Of a stretch of DNA of 64,000 nt, positions 48,515-59,903 are shown piece by piece (the stretch's first letter is position 1; every line of letters begins with the position of its first letter). A program made the position numbers and the translations under genes. The notes below the pieces were generated by a model. That model ran no database searches. It saw nothing but the letters and a program-made list of their open reading frames with translations, and was not told the origin of the DNA. The stretch is from Maratus speciosus (lineage: Eukaryota; Arthropoda; Arachnida; Araneae; Salticidae). The stretch spans positions 447,656,502-447,720,501 of the forward strand of contig OZ010794.1 in assembly GCA_963932465.1 (NCBI GenBank), read 5' to 3'.

Positions 48515-48910
48515 TAAGGCTGTTCTCAAATCAAAAGGAGCTACTTTCTGACACATGTCTGAATTTATTTTTGTTCAGAAACGCATGAAATTGGTTTTTA
48601 TTCAGAAACTATTTAATCGAATAGCGTTTTCCGTTTTTTGGTAAAGGCAAAAGATCTTTTATAAAATACTGTCAAAGTCGACGTTTTGAACCACAGTTCC
48701 GGACGCGACACTGCAGTTAAGGAGAAAAATCTGTCGACACGTGTTCAAAATCGCTTGTAACTGAATATGTAATTTATCAAAAATGGAAAACATCATTAGA
48801 TTACAAATGACTTCAATTTTATGCTTTTGTGTTTAAAAATGAGTCTGGAAATGTGTCAGAAAGTTGTTTGTTGAGATAGGAATTTGCACTCGCCTTAAAA
48901 GCAGAGTGGT
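48515..48910 (+). mobile_element. Three-copy MITE family, copy 2
   Basis: AAGGCTGTTCTCAAATCAAA followed by TTATTTTTGTTCAGAAACGC, CAGAAACTATTTAATCGAAT, CTGTCAAAGTCGACGTTTTG and AACCACAGTTCCGGACG matches 35363-35790 in order and orientation. The right border is undefined. No target duplication was seen. Confidence 0.5.
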
Positions 48911-50905
48911 TTAAATCATTAATTTTGAAAAATTGAGTTAAATGCATGCAGGTTATCTAGATATACCAATCTATAAGAATATTGGTACAAGTTCTACGAA
49001 ATTTAACTGTAAATAGTACGCGGAAATATTTTACCCCATTTGAAATCATTGTAACGCGTCGAAAAAAACCCTTGTTTTTTATACATTTAAAGGAAATGTG
49101 ACTGATTCAGCTAGGTTGGAAGGCCTACCCTAGGGCTAAAGCTAAACAAGCCCCACCCAAAGAAAATGACACTTGCACCACTCCTACCACCTACGCCCCA
49201 TGTCTGTACGTTAAAATCTCGTTATGTAAAACAAAATACGCCGAATTCAATCTCCTCGGACTCCTTTTCTAATCTATGAATATCAGTAGGATAGGAAGAG
49301 TAGACAGGGCCTAACTAATGCAGGATCATGTGGGGAAACTGCCCCGGTTTCCCCATTTGTGAGGGGTCCCCGTGCAAGTAATCAGAAGTTTCGTTAAGAG
49401 GGTGCCAAATGGTTAAAATTATCTAAGTGACTCAAATTCTTAGATTTAAGGAGTTATATACTTGGATTTAAAGAAAGATTTTAAGGAGTGCGGTCCTTAC
49501 CTTCACTTCTCTGCAATTCTGAAAGTATTACAGCTGAAAACTGTATTGTTGATTTCATATTTATTTATTTTTGTAAATATTTATAATCTGTATTAGATGT
49601 TTCATCGTAGAAACTTCGTTGTTTGCTCAGCAATATCAACGAATCAAAATTTTTTGTCTAATGGCGGTTGCGACCTTCTTAGATTTTAAATTTCGCACGA
49701 TCTTCTAGAATCAAATTAGGATTGAAAGTTATAACCGCCTATAATAAAAACATACATTCAATAGTGTTGAGATCATTTCATACAGATTAAGAGATTTTAC
49801 CATATGGAGATTTCAGAGCAACTTGTCTCAAAACCTCTAAGCCTGATTCTTACTTTTTTTAATTTCGTTTTTCCAATTATATCTGCTTATAGATCTTGAG
49901 CTGCTTGAGCCGTCAATAAACTTTGCCACGTTGCTGTTTTAAAGAAACTTGCACGAGATATATTTTTAGGTTTCTCTGCTTACACTAATGAAATTTTCCC
50001 TGAAACTAGGTACTCCTCAATTCAACATTAATGTCCAACGGCAATATATATATATTTCATACTGTTTTCTAAGAGCATGAAAATATTGAATATGGCAGGT
50101 TCGATACTACTAGAAACGAGCACAGTATCGATTTTTTAAGCAATGGCATTTCTTTTAATTGAAAATACATAGTTACCAAAAATTAACCTAGCTTCATAAT
50201 ATTTTTAATGCTAAGTTATTGTAAAAAAGTAAGATCTAAAAGAGAACAGAAATCGATTCTCTGTTGTCGCCAAAAATCTGAAATTCTATGAGGAAGGAAA
50301 AGTCGTTAGTTGATGCACATTTTAATTGTATGAACCCATTTACGCAGAGACAAGCTCTGTTAATGGTATGAGCCATTTTGGCATGATTTTTGAAGATTAT
50401 GGTGGATAAGTTGCATTTTTGCTGAACAAGATTCTAAAATAATCCGGTATCTGATTAGCGTCAGTATAGGAGATGTATTGCAAAAGATCGTTCACACTTT
50501 CTGGAAACTATTTTCACAGTGAATTGCTATGCATGAGAGCCGGACTCTTTACGATAATTGGACTATTGGATAGCCTTTGTCTTAGCCATAGCTCAGGCTC
50601 AAAATTTCTTTGATAGAATTTTTGTTAGTACATGTGAATTTTTTCGTACCTCTTTTGTGGCTTTTCTAAGTCTTTTCAATGTTTGTGGATGGCGCCTTTC
50701 TAACAATCGGTTTAATAAACCCTTAACTGGTGCTAAATGGATAATTGTAGCACTACTGATTAAAGTAAATCTGTAAGTGGCTGAAGATAACAATGCATTT
50801 TTTAATCAATGGAAGGACCCCCCCCCCCCCCCCTCCCCATCGCCATGGGTGTTTTGGATGTAAAGAAAACTTCCTGAAGGCATTGATGATTACTGTTGGA
50901 TTTTA
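48911..50905. other. Intron DNA, no clear gene
   Basis: There is no transposon pair or exon that I can support. The region 50558-50793 is open on both strands (72 and 64 codons), but neither frame is recognisable. A C run at 50819-50833 follows. Confidence 0.35.
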
Positions 50906-51002
50906 TTATGAAAATAAATTAAATCCCCCTAAAAACACCCAATAAAGCTGAAATAAATGAAATGTATTATCTGCAAAATATCTTGGAACCAATTTTCGAA
51001 GG

Positions 51003-51242
51003 ACTTCTAATTTGATACAGAAAACATCAATAAAGTGTAATATGGACATGGGCAATATCTCCCATCGTACTTTCAAATCAACTGCCGCATATTTAGCGAT
51101 AAAGGATTTCAAACTGGAATGTATTGTATTTCCATTTGAAGAAATGCCTGTAAATTCACCTGACGTTCCCCCCATAGTTTCCAGCATTTGGCTTGCTAAA
51201 GTGAGTATTGATGACGTCATCCATGAAAAACTAAAGCCGTAA
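51003..51242 (+). pseudogene. Possible hAT/ZBED-type transposase fragment
   Basis: The frame reads QKTSIKCNMDMGNISHRTFK, STAAYLAIKDFKLECIVFPF, EEMPVNSPDVPPIVSSIWLA, KVSIDDVIHEKLKP. Its pattern (an Asp-x-Gly/Trp-Thr-Ser-like start, then a hydrophobic strand, then I-x-DFKLE-x-IV and a spaced proline/acidic stretch) resembles the first catalytic block of hAT transposases, where the text reads D-x-WTS ... HFI-x-x-x-W-x-L-x-x-x-VL. No flanking termini were found. This is a suggestive resemblance only. Confidence 0.35.
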
Positions 51243-51627
51243 AGGAGGTGTGGGAATAGATTGACGAATGTACTCAGAAAATCTTTACTATTATGTAGAT
51301 TTCGTGCCCGAGCTGAGTCGAAGCTCTCCTACAGATTGATGAAAAAAAAATGCTGCATTTATGCGTATAAATGAACTGTGAAAATGGTTTCCATAGGTGT
51401 GAACGACCTTCTATAGTTTTAATTAATGTTCAGTAGAAATGTACAGTTAGCATTTTGCTTTAGTATGTAATGAATGTATTCAGTTATTGTTATTCATATA
51501 TTGTTATTCAGTTCATATTATAACTGAATAACAATAGTTAAATGTGTTCGTTAACTTTTCATTTAATGTTCTGTTTCATATGTATACGTATACTTCATAA
51601 TTAGATTTTAAAACCTTTACTTTTTAG

Positions 51628-51807
51628 CAAATTCGCCGCCTGGGAGGTTCCAAGGGAAGCCGAATTTTCTCCTTTGAAGAACTCCGACGAAAGTCCCAAA
51701 GACACTCCTACAACAGCCAGACTTTCCTTGTGTGCCTTACACAGACAGTACATTCGAGAGGCTGGAGGACAATTCGCTGATGAGAAGCCAGATTCTTTCA
51801 TTTCTGT
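51628..51807 (+). CDS. UAP1: UAP1 exon 6 of window ([19 protein letters not shown])
   Basis: The acceptor is TTTACTTTTTAG before 51628. One base completes Asp, then [60 protein letters not shown]. The EV-x-RE-x-EFSPLKN and D-x-P-x-TAR blocks are conserved in the family and contact the uridine and the C-terminal domain. The last third ([12 protein letters not shown] onwards) is the variable region where family members diverge. I place the donor at 51808 (GTGAGT), leaving GT, phase 2; an alternative donor two bases upstream (GTGTGA) would break the frame into the next exon. Whether the last residue is Val depends on the next exon, but either join gives Val. Confidence 0.95.
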
Positions 51808-51890
51808 GTGAGTTGATATGCTGCTATGTAAATCTCTAGACTATCTAAAATCGCTCGAAACTCAATCTTCATAAAATTGAATTATCTTAA

Positions 51891-52006
51891 CACGTTGACC
51901 ACTGTATGGATCAAATACGATTCACACATCACATCAACTACGATTCACACTACATCGCCGGGTGATGTAGTGTGAATCGTACTTGATATATACGGCGGTC
52001 AACGAG
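51891..52006. mobile_element. TTAA-flanked palindromic MITE, 116 bp
   Basis: CACGTTGACCACTGTATGGA, then TCAAATACGATTCACAC, pairs with the inverted GTGTGAATCGTACTTGATAT, ATACGGCGGTCAACGAG. TTAA lies at 51887-51890 and 52007-52010. It is close to a complete hairpin and lies just 83 bp downstream of exon 6 of the window. Confidence 0.82.
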
Positions 52007-52105
52007 TTAATTGGTATACAGCTCATATATTATTCATTTTATACTTTATTGGAAAAAGGGCCAATAATTTGATTTCGCCTCATTCAGAAAGCTGATTTAA
52101 GGTTT

Positions 52106-53437
52106 ATTTTATAACCTCTTCGCTACTGAGCATTTATGCAAGATTACTGATTTTTACTCAATTATTTATTCTTCAATCAGACGTCAGTCTAGAATTCTTT
52201 AATTCAGTTTTAAATCTATTTGCATTATTTCGAATCTTGGACATGGAAGCATATCATTCTGAGATCGAAATTGCAATTATGTTCGAGTATCGATATCAGG
52301 AAACGGGAAATAATGGAGGCCACATATTCCTCACCCGCAAGAAAGTGACAAATCTGGGAAAAACTAAATTTCATAGGAGAGGCAAAAGATTTGCATGATT
52401 TTACTGTAACATGAACTTATAGCACTTAGCTTTGCACGCAGCAGTTAAAACGTGCATAAACGCACCCTTATGAATAAAGACTTAAATGAAGTTTGGAGCA
52501 GGGCCGAAACTAAGAGGGGGGGGGGGGGGCAGAGGGGGCATGTGCCCCGGGCGCCAGAACGAAGGGGCGCCAAATGAAAGATTATACCTTTGGAATGGAT
52601 CATTTTCTTCTGATGGACGGATGTTTTCTATTATGCTGAAACAGCCATTATAAATGAAGTGTTAGGTGAAGATGAAAGAGCTGCCGTAAGAAGTTAGAAC
52701 TAGAAAAAGTTTGAAAAGTTTGAAAAAAAATTATGGCCATTTTTTTTTCTCCCATTCTGACCAGAAAATCAGAGTTCTAACTTTTTACGGCTGCTTTTTC
52801 ATATTCACCTAACACTTCATTTATAATGGCTGTTTCATAATAGAAAACATCCGTCCATCAGAAGAAAATAACTCAGTGAAAGCGGAAACTCGGTTAAGCA
52901 GGACTCGGATAATCGGGACTCTAACTGTATATTTCATTTTAAAAATGATCTTTAGAATATTTTTGTTGGTGTTCAGAGGGGAGTCATGCCCCCCGTGACC
53001 TCCCCCTTGGATCCGCCATTGTAGATTACGTAGTTCAGTATTACATATTTTAAGATTACATATTTTAAATTTTAAAATAAGTCGGCTATTAGAAAATTAG
53101 TAAAATTCTCTTTGTAAATATACTTTGCGGAAGAGGAGGGGGCGCCAAAATCCATGCTTGCCCCGGGTGCAAAAAAGGCTAGTTTCGGCCCTGGTTTAGA
53201 GGGTTGAGTCATTTTACCTCTCCACACAATCCATTCCTTCTCTGTGGTCACGAATGGACATTTAGCGAAATAAAGAAATTTTCCGGGTAACTACACTCAT
53301 GAAACTTTTCCTGTAGCAAGACAGTACCCTATGACAGACATATTACTGGAATAAAACGCGAAATGAATTTTTGCGAGAGGTGTCACTTTTCTTGCGGGTG
53401 GGCAATATGTGGACCACTTACGGAGTGAAGAGGTTAA
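52106..53437. mobile_element. Possible outer element interrupted by hAT insertion
   Basis: AACCTCTTCGCTACTGAGCA at about 52110 has an imperfect inverted partner CGGAGTGAAGAGGTTAAAAC ending near 53437, similar to the CCACTTCG / CGAAGTGG ends of TTAA MITEs here. If real, the hAT element 52499-53193 inserted into it. Evidence is limited to the ends. Confidence 0.35.
52499..53193. mobile_element. hAT element, 695 bp, with internal hairpin
   Basis: CAGGGCCGAAACTAAG and CTAGTTTCGGCCCTG are the termini, and GTTTGGAG (52491-52498) / GTTTAGAG (53194-53201) is an 8-bp duplication with one change. GGCGCCA and GCCCCGGG words occur just inside both ends. A second inverted repeat sits inside: about 52599-52700 (TTTTCTTCTGATGGACGGAT ...) pairs with about 52772-52869, a roughly 100-bp-arm fold-back, probably a nested element. 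Confidence 0.83.
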
Positions 53438-53559
53438 AACTGAATTAGCTTACAGAAAACAAGTGGGTAAGTGTGATCATACATCGCACAAAGGGTTTCG
53501 TTTAATATTCCTTTCAAAACACTTTCTTTCAAAACGTCCAGTACATTTATCGCCATGGA

Positions 53560-55680
53560 ATACCTTCTAAATTTTGGCAAACACATCCTAAACTATCTTA
53601 AAGTTTCAAACATATTCGCCTTGTTATATTTCCTAATTTTGTTCGCCCCCCCCTTCCCCAAAATGCTACGATATATCACATGACGGGTATCTGCCAAATT
53701 TAGAAAAGTGCCCCCCTTGGGGGGGAGTGGGCAGATGGTCACCATGATTTTTGACGCGGCCTCATTTTAAAAATTTATGTTATGTTTTATAAGCCATATT
53801 AAAGTTTCAAACAGATCGTCCAGTTATATTTCCTAATTTTGTTCGCGCACCTCCCTCAACCCCCCCCCCTCCTCGAAATGCGACGCGCCCTTCTTCTTTA
53901 TAATTTATTATCGTGTGTTATAAAGTATCTTAAAGTTTAAAACAGATTGAATTGTTAGATTTCCTACTTTAAATGAAATCGCGGTCTGTTAATTCCACAT
54001 TCCACCACCAGGGAGCGCACTGTATTCTTAACAAAAGCGTATCTGAACGAAACTCCTTTACACAACCCATTAGTAGATATGTTACTCGAGGGGGTGGCGG
54101 TCTTCAGCAAGAATTTAAGATAATTGTTGAAATTACTATTCGGAAATAGTGGTAATTTAACTTTTGACATATTTATATTTAATAAGCATAAGTAGCATGT
54201 ATCTGAGGACTCCATCAAAAAACGCACCTGAAACGGTATGAAACAAAGAAATATTTTGCCCCTCCCCCTCTCCCCACCTTCCCGAAATTTCACGCGCCAT
54301 TTTTTATAAACTTTTCTAATGTGTTATAAACTATCGTAAAATTTCAAACAGATCGCCTTGTTATATTTCCTAATTTTAACAAAAATGTTAGTTCCACATT
54401 CCACCACCAGGGAGCGCACTCTATTCTTAACAAAACTGTATCGGAAGGAAACTCCGTTAAACAACCTATAAGTAGATATGTTACTCGAGGTGGTGGCGGT
54501 CTTAATAAGAAATTAAGATATTTGCTGAAATTACTATTAGGAAATAGTGGTAACTAAACTTTAGACAATTTTATATTAAATAAGTAGCATATATCTCAGG
54601 ACTCCCTCAAAAAGTCACCTAAAGCGGTCAGAAACGCTAATTTTTTAAATAGAAATCTAGCGCCCCCCCCCCCCCTCCCCGGAATTTCGCGTGTCATTCT
54701 TTCTTACACTTTATCTTATGTGTTATAAAATATCTTAAAGTTTCAAACAGATCGACCTGTTAGATTTCCTAATTTTAACAAAATCGCGTTATGTTAGTTC
54801 CACATTCCACCACCAGGGAATGCACCCTATTCTTAACAAAAGCATATCTGAACGAAACTCCTTTACGCAATCTTTCCGTAGATAGATGGGTCGGGATGGT
54901 GGCGGTCTTAAACAAGAATTTAAAATATTTGCTGCGGTAACAAACGCTAAGATTTTAAAAATAATTCTAGCTCCCCCCCCCCCCCCCCCCCCACCCTTCC
55001 TCGAAATATCACACTCCATTCTTTTTTACACTTTTTTCTATGTGTTATAAACTATCTTAAAGTTTCAAACAGACTGAGTGGCGGTCTTAAGGGTGTATTC
55101 GAAAAAATATTTTTTCACCCACAACAGCTCGAAATTTTCTGAGACATTTTCAGACTCCTTTTTAAAAGTAAAAACATGAAACTTGCTGGGGTGATTTCTG
55201 AAGACATGTTTAACATGCCGTGTGATTTCATTTTCAGCTCAATTAATTAGAATTTGATTTTTAACCAATTATTTTCTCAGTATGACCATTTTTTTTTCAT
55301 TCCCAGATCGCCCGCTTCGGAAAATTCGGTTCAAAACGCCAACTTTGACAGCGTTTTTTACAATATTTTCTGCATTTATCAAAAAATTAAGAAGCACGGC
55401 ACATTATATAGTTTCTAAATAAGAGAATTTCCCAGTTTGATGCGTTTGAGAACAAAAATGAATTTTAAAATGAATCGGAAAATAAGCAGTTTGGATCGAA
55501 ATACACCCTTCAAAATATTTCCTGAAATTACTATTAGAAAATAGTGGTATGAAGTAAACTTTCTGATGATGAATGAGTTATACTTATCTCATATCGCTGT
55601 TCAAAAAGCCCAGGCAAATTATTAGATTTCCTAATTTAAGTTAATTCGTGGTTAAATAAGCGCGTCTCTTCATTTTAATC
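53560..55680. repeat. Tandem array, about 400-bp units
   Basis: Units share TTAAAGTTTCAAACAGATCG, CCTTGTTATATTTCCTAATT, TTAGTTCCACATTCCACCAC, CAGGGAGCGCAC, CGAAACTCCTTTA, GGTGGCGGTCTTAA, TGAAATTACTATTAGGAAAT and AGTGGTA, with a C run in each. The CAGATCG-type landmark lies near 53811, 53941, 54348, 54746 and 55067. The last unit is split by an inserted MITE (55090-55512) and resumes AAATATTTCCTGAAATTACT. The minus-strand frames here are repeat shadows. Confidence 0.72.
55090..55512 (-). mobile_element. Three-copy MITE family, copy 3, inserted in the 400-bp array
   Basis: AGGGTGTATTCGAAAAAATA at the left and GGATCGAAATACACCCTT at the right form inverted termini. Inside, read on the minus strand, CTGTCAAAGTTGGCGTTTTG and AACCGAATTTTCCG match copies 1 and 2. 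It interrupts a unit of the 400-bp array between GGCGGTCTTA and CAAAATATTTCCTG. Confidence 0.65.
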
Positions 55681-56778
55681 GACGCATTTGATAGGAATAA
55701 ACAGATTAATTAAATAATTAATATTTCAGCTTGTAATTAAGATAGGACTTAGATATGGGTATCAATGAAATCAGCAAGAAATTTTACATCGGGATGCCAA
55801 AAAATTTAATCAAAAAATTTAATATTTAAAAAGTTAAAATTTCGTATTAAAATATGCTATTATGGAAAACCGCAGCGTCGTCATGTCTACCTGCTTTCCC
55901 GTGGAATTGAAATCTTTTTATTTCCTTGTCTGTCCAATTAAAGAAATTAAATTTTTATCGATCGATTTTTAGTGGATATTTTAACTTATACACATCGCAG
56001 AAATGTGAACTTTATACCAAATGAAAGTAGATTTTTTTTTTTTTTTTTTTTTTTTTGCGTCTGTCTATTCCATTTACAATTTTCTCTGACCAATATTTTC
56101 TGATATACGATTTCGCTTTAAAATCTCCACTTCATTTTTCGGCTTAATTTCTTCCGTGGTAACCGTGCATTCGGCTGATTTTACTGGCAACCCTTAGGAG
56201 AAACACGGATGATTTCGAGAAAGTCCGTTTGAATTTGCGTTAAAAAGGTGGATTGGTTAATTTTATAAGTTAATCAGCCCGTAATTCGGTTAATTACCAA
56301 CTTTTTCAAAATTTTATGATTTGTTGTTTGATGTGAGGTGTTCAGCTAAGTACCCAAAATTTCAAGTCTCTAACATGTATAGTTTCTGAGAACGGGCTCT
56401 GTGACGGACAGACAGACAGACAGAGGAGCGAGACGAATAGGGTTTCGTGAGATGAACGAAACCCTAAAAATAATCCTTGAAGAACAGTGGCGCCAACTTA
56501 TATCGGCACATGGGGCGCGAGCCCAACCAATAACTCGATCTCTCCGCCCACTCGATTCCAATTGATTTAATTCTTGATTTTTTAAAATTATGAAACCACT
56601 GAAGTGAAATTTGCTTTTGTAAACGTTCTCAAAATAGTTTTGTTTGAAAAATAATAATGACATAAAATAGAAGCACTGAAAATCCCTTCAGCGGATGCAT
56701 ATAGTTAAATTTCTCACGAAAACAAATTTTCTGCCTATTTTACCCTATGTTTTTATGTCTTGGATTAATAAAGCACTA
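55681..56778. other. Intron DNA; 25-T run, no gene
   Basis: A 25-base T run lies at 56032-56056. CGGACAGACAGACAGACAGA at 56404 and nearby GAAACCCTA at both 56440 and 56460 hint at an old repeat. No exon, RNA gene or paired transposon ends were recognised. Confidence 0.35.
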
Positions 56779-56910
56779 AGGCTAATGTCAGACGAACATT
56801 TTTCTGCACGCTTTTTTCCTTACATATCATCCTTATACAATACTAGCGACATTGTGTAGGGATATGTAGGGAAAAAAGCGTGCAAAATGACGTTCGTCTG
56901 ACATTAGCCT
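56779..56910. mobile_element. Palindromic MITE, TA target, 132 bp
   Basis: AGGCTAATGTCAGACGAAC at the left is perfectly inverted at the right (GTTCGTCTGACATTAGCCT), and the second pair GCACGCTTTTTTCC / GGAAAAAAGCGTGC-type lies within. TA flanks both ends (56777-56778, 56911-56912). It is of the non-autonomous mariner/Tc1 type. Confidence 0.8.
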
Positions 56911-58495
56911 TAAGTGACTAAAATGTATGCTTTTCTTGACATTTAATTTTTTGCACTTTCAATAGTTAACAATTCCAATGCTATTTAAAGTAAATATTAA
57001 TGTATTTATAAGGAAGAACTTATAAGAATATAATTTAATAAAGTTATTTATAAAATTATAATTAAATTATAATAATTTAAAAATTGGCTTAGAAAAAAAG
57101 TAATTTAACTTCGCATTATCTTTAGTCATTCGCTCCTTCCCTCTCTCTCTCCACACACATGCACACGAAGGGGAAAAAATTATGTGTTATTTTATTCAAA
57201 AAATTTTAAGCCCACTCAATATTTTTGAAAAGTTGGCGCTACTGTTGAGGAATATGTTAATCCTAGAGGACTCGGGTATTTGAGTTAATGTTTTGCCTCT
57301 GACGTGAGTACGTAAAAAATGCTACCATTCAAGGGTTAAACGCCATTGGTTTTCCTGTTATGCTTGTTAATGTTCTGAATAATCGTTGGACATAGTCAAA
57401 AAATGGTGGTATTAAAGAACTTCAATTATTGTGGAATATGTTGTTCTGAGGGCAGAAAACGGAGAACACCTAATAACCAGGTGTCTAACGCATAGGATTT
57501 ATGGGAACAAAATCCTTTAAGCTTGGGAGAAAACAGCTACTTCTGAGTTCTGTCGCAAAATTTTACAAAAGTTAGCATTCTGTAGTTTTTACAAACTTAT
57601 CTGAAGTAGAATTTTGGCCATACAAAAGGAAATATACAATGTTGTAAAAATATACGAAGTGCAAGTAAAATTTCAATTTGTAGTTTGGTAGTAATAAATA
57701 TTGTGCTGGTAATGGCCAGACGTCTTGAAGATAAGAAGGGAGAACATTGGCTACACCTCCTTATAACCATAACTATTGTAAAGTGATTGGTGAATGTAGA
57801 CCATGTTTTTGAACACTGTCTCACTTTTTAAACCATGATACATATTTAATAATTCAGTACATTGAGTAAATATATTAGTTTTTTTTTTTGTGTGAAATTA
57901 TTTTTGTGTGAAATTATCGGATGTTTGACTTTTGCAGAATTTATTTTGCTTAAGGTCTTGCAGAGTGTTGGCGTCAAGAAAATCTGCAGCTTCTCTTAAG
58001 AGCTCATCTCTTTCTTTGTACTGGGGAAAAAAGGTTCTGGTATAAAGAAAAAGGGAAATGAGAAAGTAAAACTTTTAATGATGAAGCTTATAACTTAACC
58101 CAATAAAGTAATATATCTTTAATACCATGATCTATGAAGAGTAAAGTATAAACTATAATTTTTTTCACTTTAGTTTTTAACAAGTGAATATATTGAAAAC
58201 AATCCAAAAATAAATAAATTTACATAATGCAGAAAATGTATTTAATGTTATGACGTAACTCCATTTAAAAAAAAAAAAACCCTTATTGCATGAATACGTA
58301 ACTTTCAATCTAGATCTAATGTTAAATTTTTGCATTTGTTTTATACTATATGAAATTTTAAAACTAATGGTGTTTAAAGTTTTAAGCATTTAAATGTAAT
58401 TTTAATTGTTGAAGATGTTTAATTCTTATGACTAATTTATCAGTTTAATATTAGATGTGATAAATATTTATTGAAATGTTTTCTTTATATTTCAG
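56911..58495. other. AT-rich intron DNA, no recognisable feature
   Basis: Apart from CTCTCTCTCTC and CACACACATGCACAC simple repeats near 57140-57165 and a duplicated TTTTGTGTGAAATTAT at 57883-57918, nothing was recognised before the microexon. Confidence 0.35.
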
Positions 58496-58534
58496 AGACC
58501 TAAAAAATGGAGTTAACGGGGACGAGAAAAAAGA
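58496..58534 (+). CDS. UAP1: UAP1 39-nt microexon, possible cassette
   Basis: A short exon lies between TTATATTTCAG and GTAAGT. It is one base plus 12 codons plus two bases, reading DLKNGVNGDEKK after the junction Val. Both borders are phase 2, so the exon can be included or skipped without changing frame: exon 6 joins directly to the exon at 62417 and still gives Val at the junction. The encoded stretch is hydrophilic, Lys/Asp/Glu rich and not conserved, and sits in the C-terminal domain where mammalian AGX2 carries a 17-residue insertion relative to AGX1. Assignment rests on splice sites, phase and position, not on residue conservation, so it is somewhat less sure than the other exons. Confidence 0.78.
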
Positions 58535-59198
58535 GTAAGTTTGCTTTTAAAAAAATATGAATAATCTTAAATTTACAATTTATTGCTGCGCATAATCGTT
58601 TAATTACTAAAAAAAAAAAATGCTGATACTAGACCTCAAACTTAGGTCCGATATCTGAATGTTTATTTCTGAAAATAAGTATAAAATTGGTAAGGATACC
58701 TCAAAAAATCTACCAGGTCCTTTATCAAATAAGCGGATCTAGTGCTGCCATCTGTTGCAGGTATCTGAAGCAACACATGTTGAATGGCGAATTCCTTAAT
58801 TTCTACAAATGCGGTGGCGGTAGCATATTTTTTAAAACAGTTAAGATTTGTATCAGAAATTTGGAATAAAATTCTATTTTTTATAAAAACAAAAATCTAT
58901 TTTTGGTTGAAAAAACTGTTAAATTGCATCTCCCTATTTTCAAATAAATTTTCGAACATTCTAACGTGAATTAAACATTGAAAAAACAGTAAATTGCCGC
59001 TAGAAAGGTTAAAACCTATGATCCTATGAAAATCGGTGATATATTACTTAAACAGCTGGATTTTAATTCCAAATTCTCAAAATTGAACCAGAATATTTAA
59101 ATAAAACTGTTTTTATAGTATACGTGAAGAGCAGTATTCTTTTACATTTCAAATCAACTTGTTTGTAAATACTGGCTATTTTGCCCTTAAAGGGTTAA

Positions 59199-59706
59199 CT
59201 CTTTGTCCAAAATTAGGAATTCAAGAAAATATCATCTTCTAAAGCATTTTTCGTGAATTTTTGAAACTACATTAGAAGATTTACACAACCATTTAATAAA
59301 TTTTGGAAGGATTTTGCCACTTAAAATTAAATTTGTATTTATAGGGATTTTGTGCAATATTTATAACTTCACTCAAATCTTTTATCTTAAATATTATTTT
59401 TTAGTATTTTATATAGAATTAAGAAATGTACAAATATAATGCTCTTACAATAGAAATACAGGAATAATTCCGAACTGAAACTTTTCACCCTCAATTTTTC
59501 AACGTCAAAAAAGTTGAGACGCAAATGACAAAGAAATCGCCCTTTTTAAAAATAGTTTTGCTTTGTTCAACCAATAATGCTTTTGGAATAAGATAAAACA
59601 AAGTATCTATAACTCATTCTAAAATGTATTACTACTAAGCAATGTATTGAATGAATTTTTTAACAAGTTATTTTAATGGTACTTTAAAGTACCGTCGCAT
59701 AAAGGG
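59199..59706. mobile_element. TTAA-flanked MITE, 508 bp (best copy of its family)
   Basis: TTAA at 59195-59198 and 59707-59710 flank CTCTTTGTCCAAAATTAGGA at the left and GTACTTTAAAGTACCGTCGC, ATAAAGGG at the right. Related copies are 7800-8273 (inverted) and 4879-5093 (truncated). The termini are only partly complementary (CYCTTT). TTAA target and multicopy status support a piggyBac-type non-autonomous family. Confidence 0.68.
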
Positions 59707-59903
59707 TTAAGAGGATATTTCACAGATAAGTTTTCGGTATTTCTTTTTGCCTATCGTTAAATTCCATGCAACTTAATAAGAAAATTTAATTAGCTGATTT
59801 CTTATTACCTGTATTATTATCGAAGTATGATTCACTATCAGAAAGCAGACATTTCGGTTCAGAGTAGTGTATTTTTAAAAAATGGTCTCCTAAAATTTAA
59901 GTA

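Noticed and set aside
54789..55019. Glycine-run minus-strand frames at 53964-54293 and 54789-55019
   Set aside because: They are translations of the 400-bp tandem repeat, including a C run, and the encoded pieces repeat because the DNA repeats.
56404..56423. GACA microsatellite as a regulatory element
   Set aside because: Short simple repeats of this kind occur at several repeat starts in the window and nothing ties this one to gene control.
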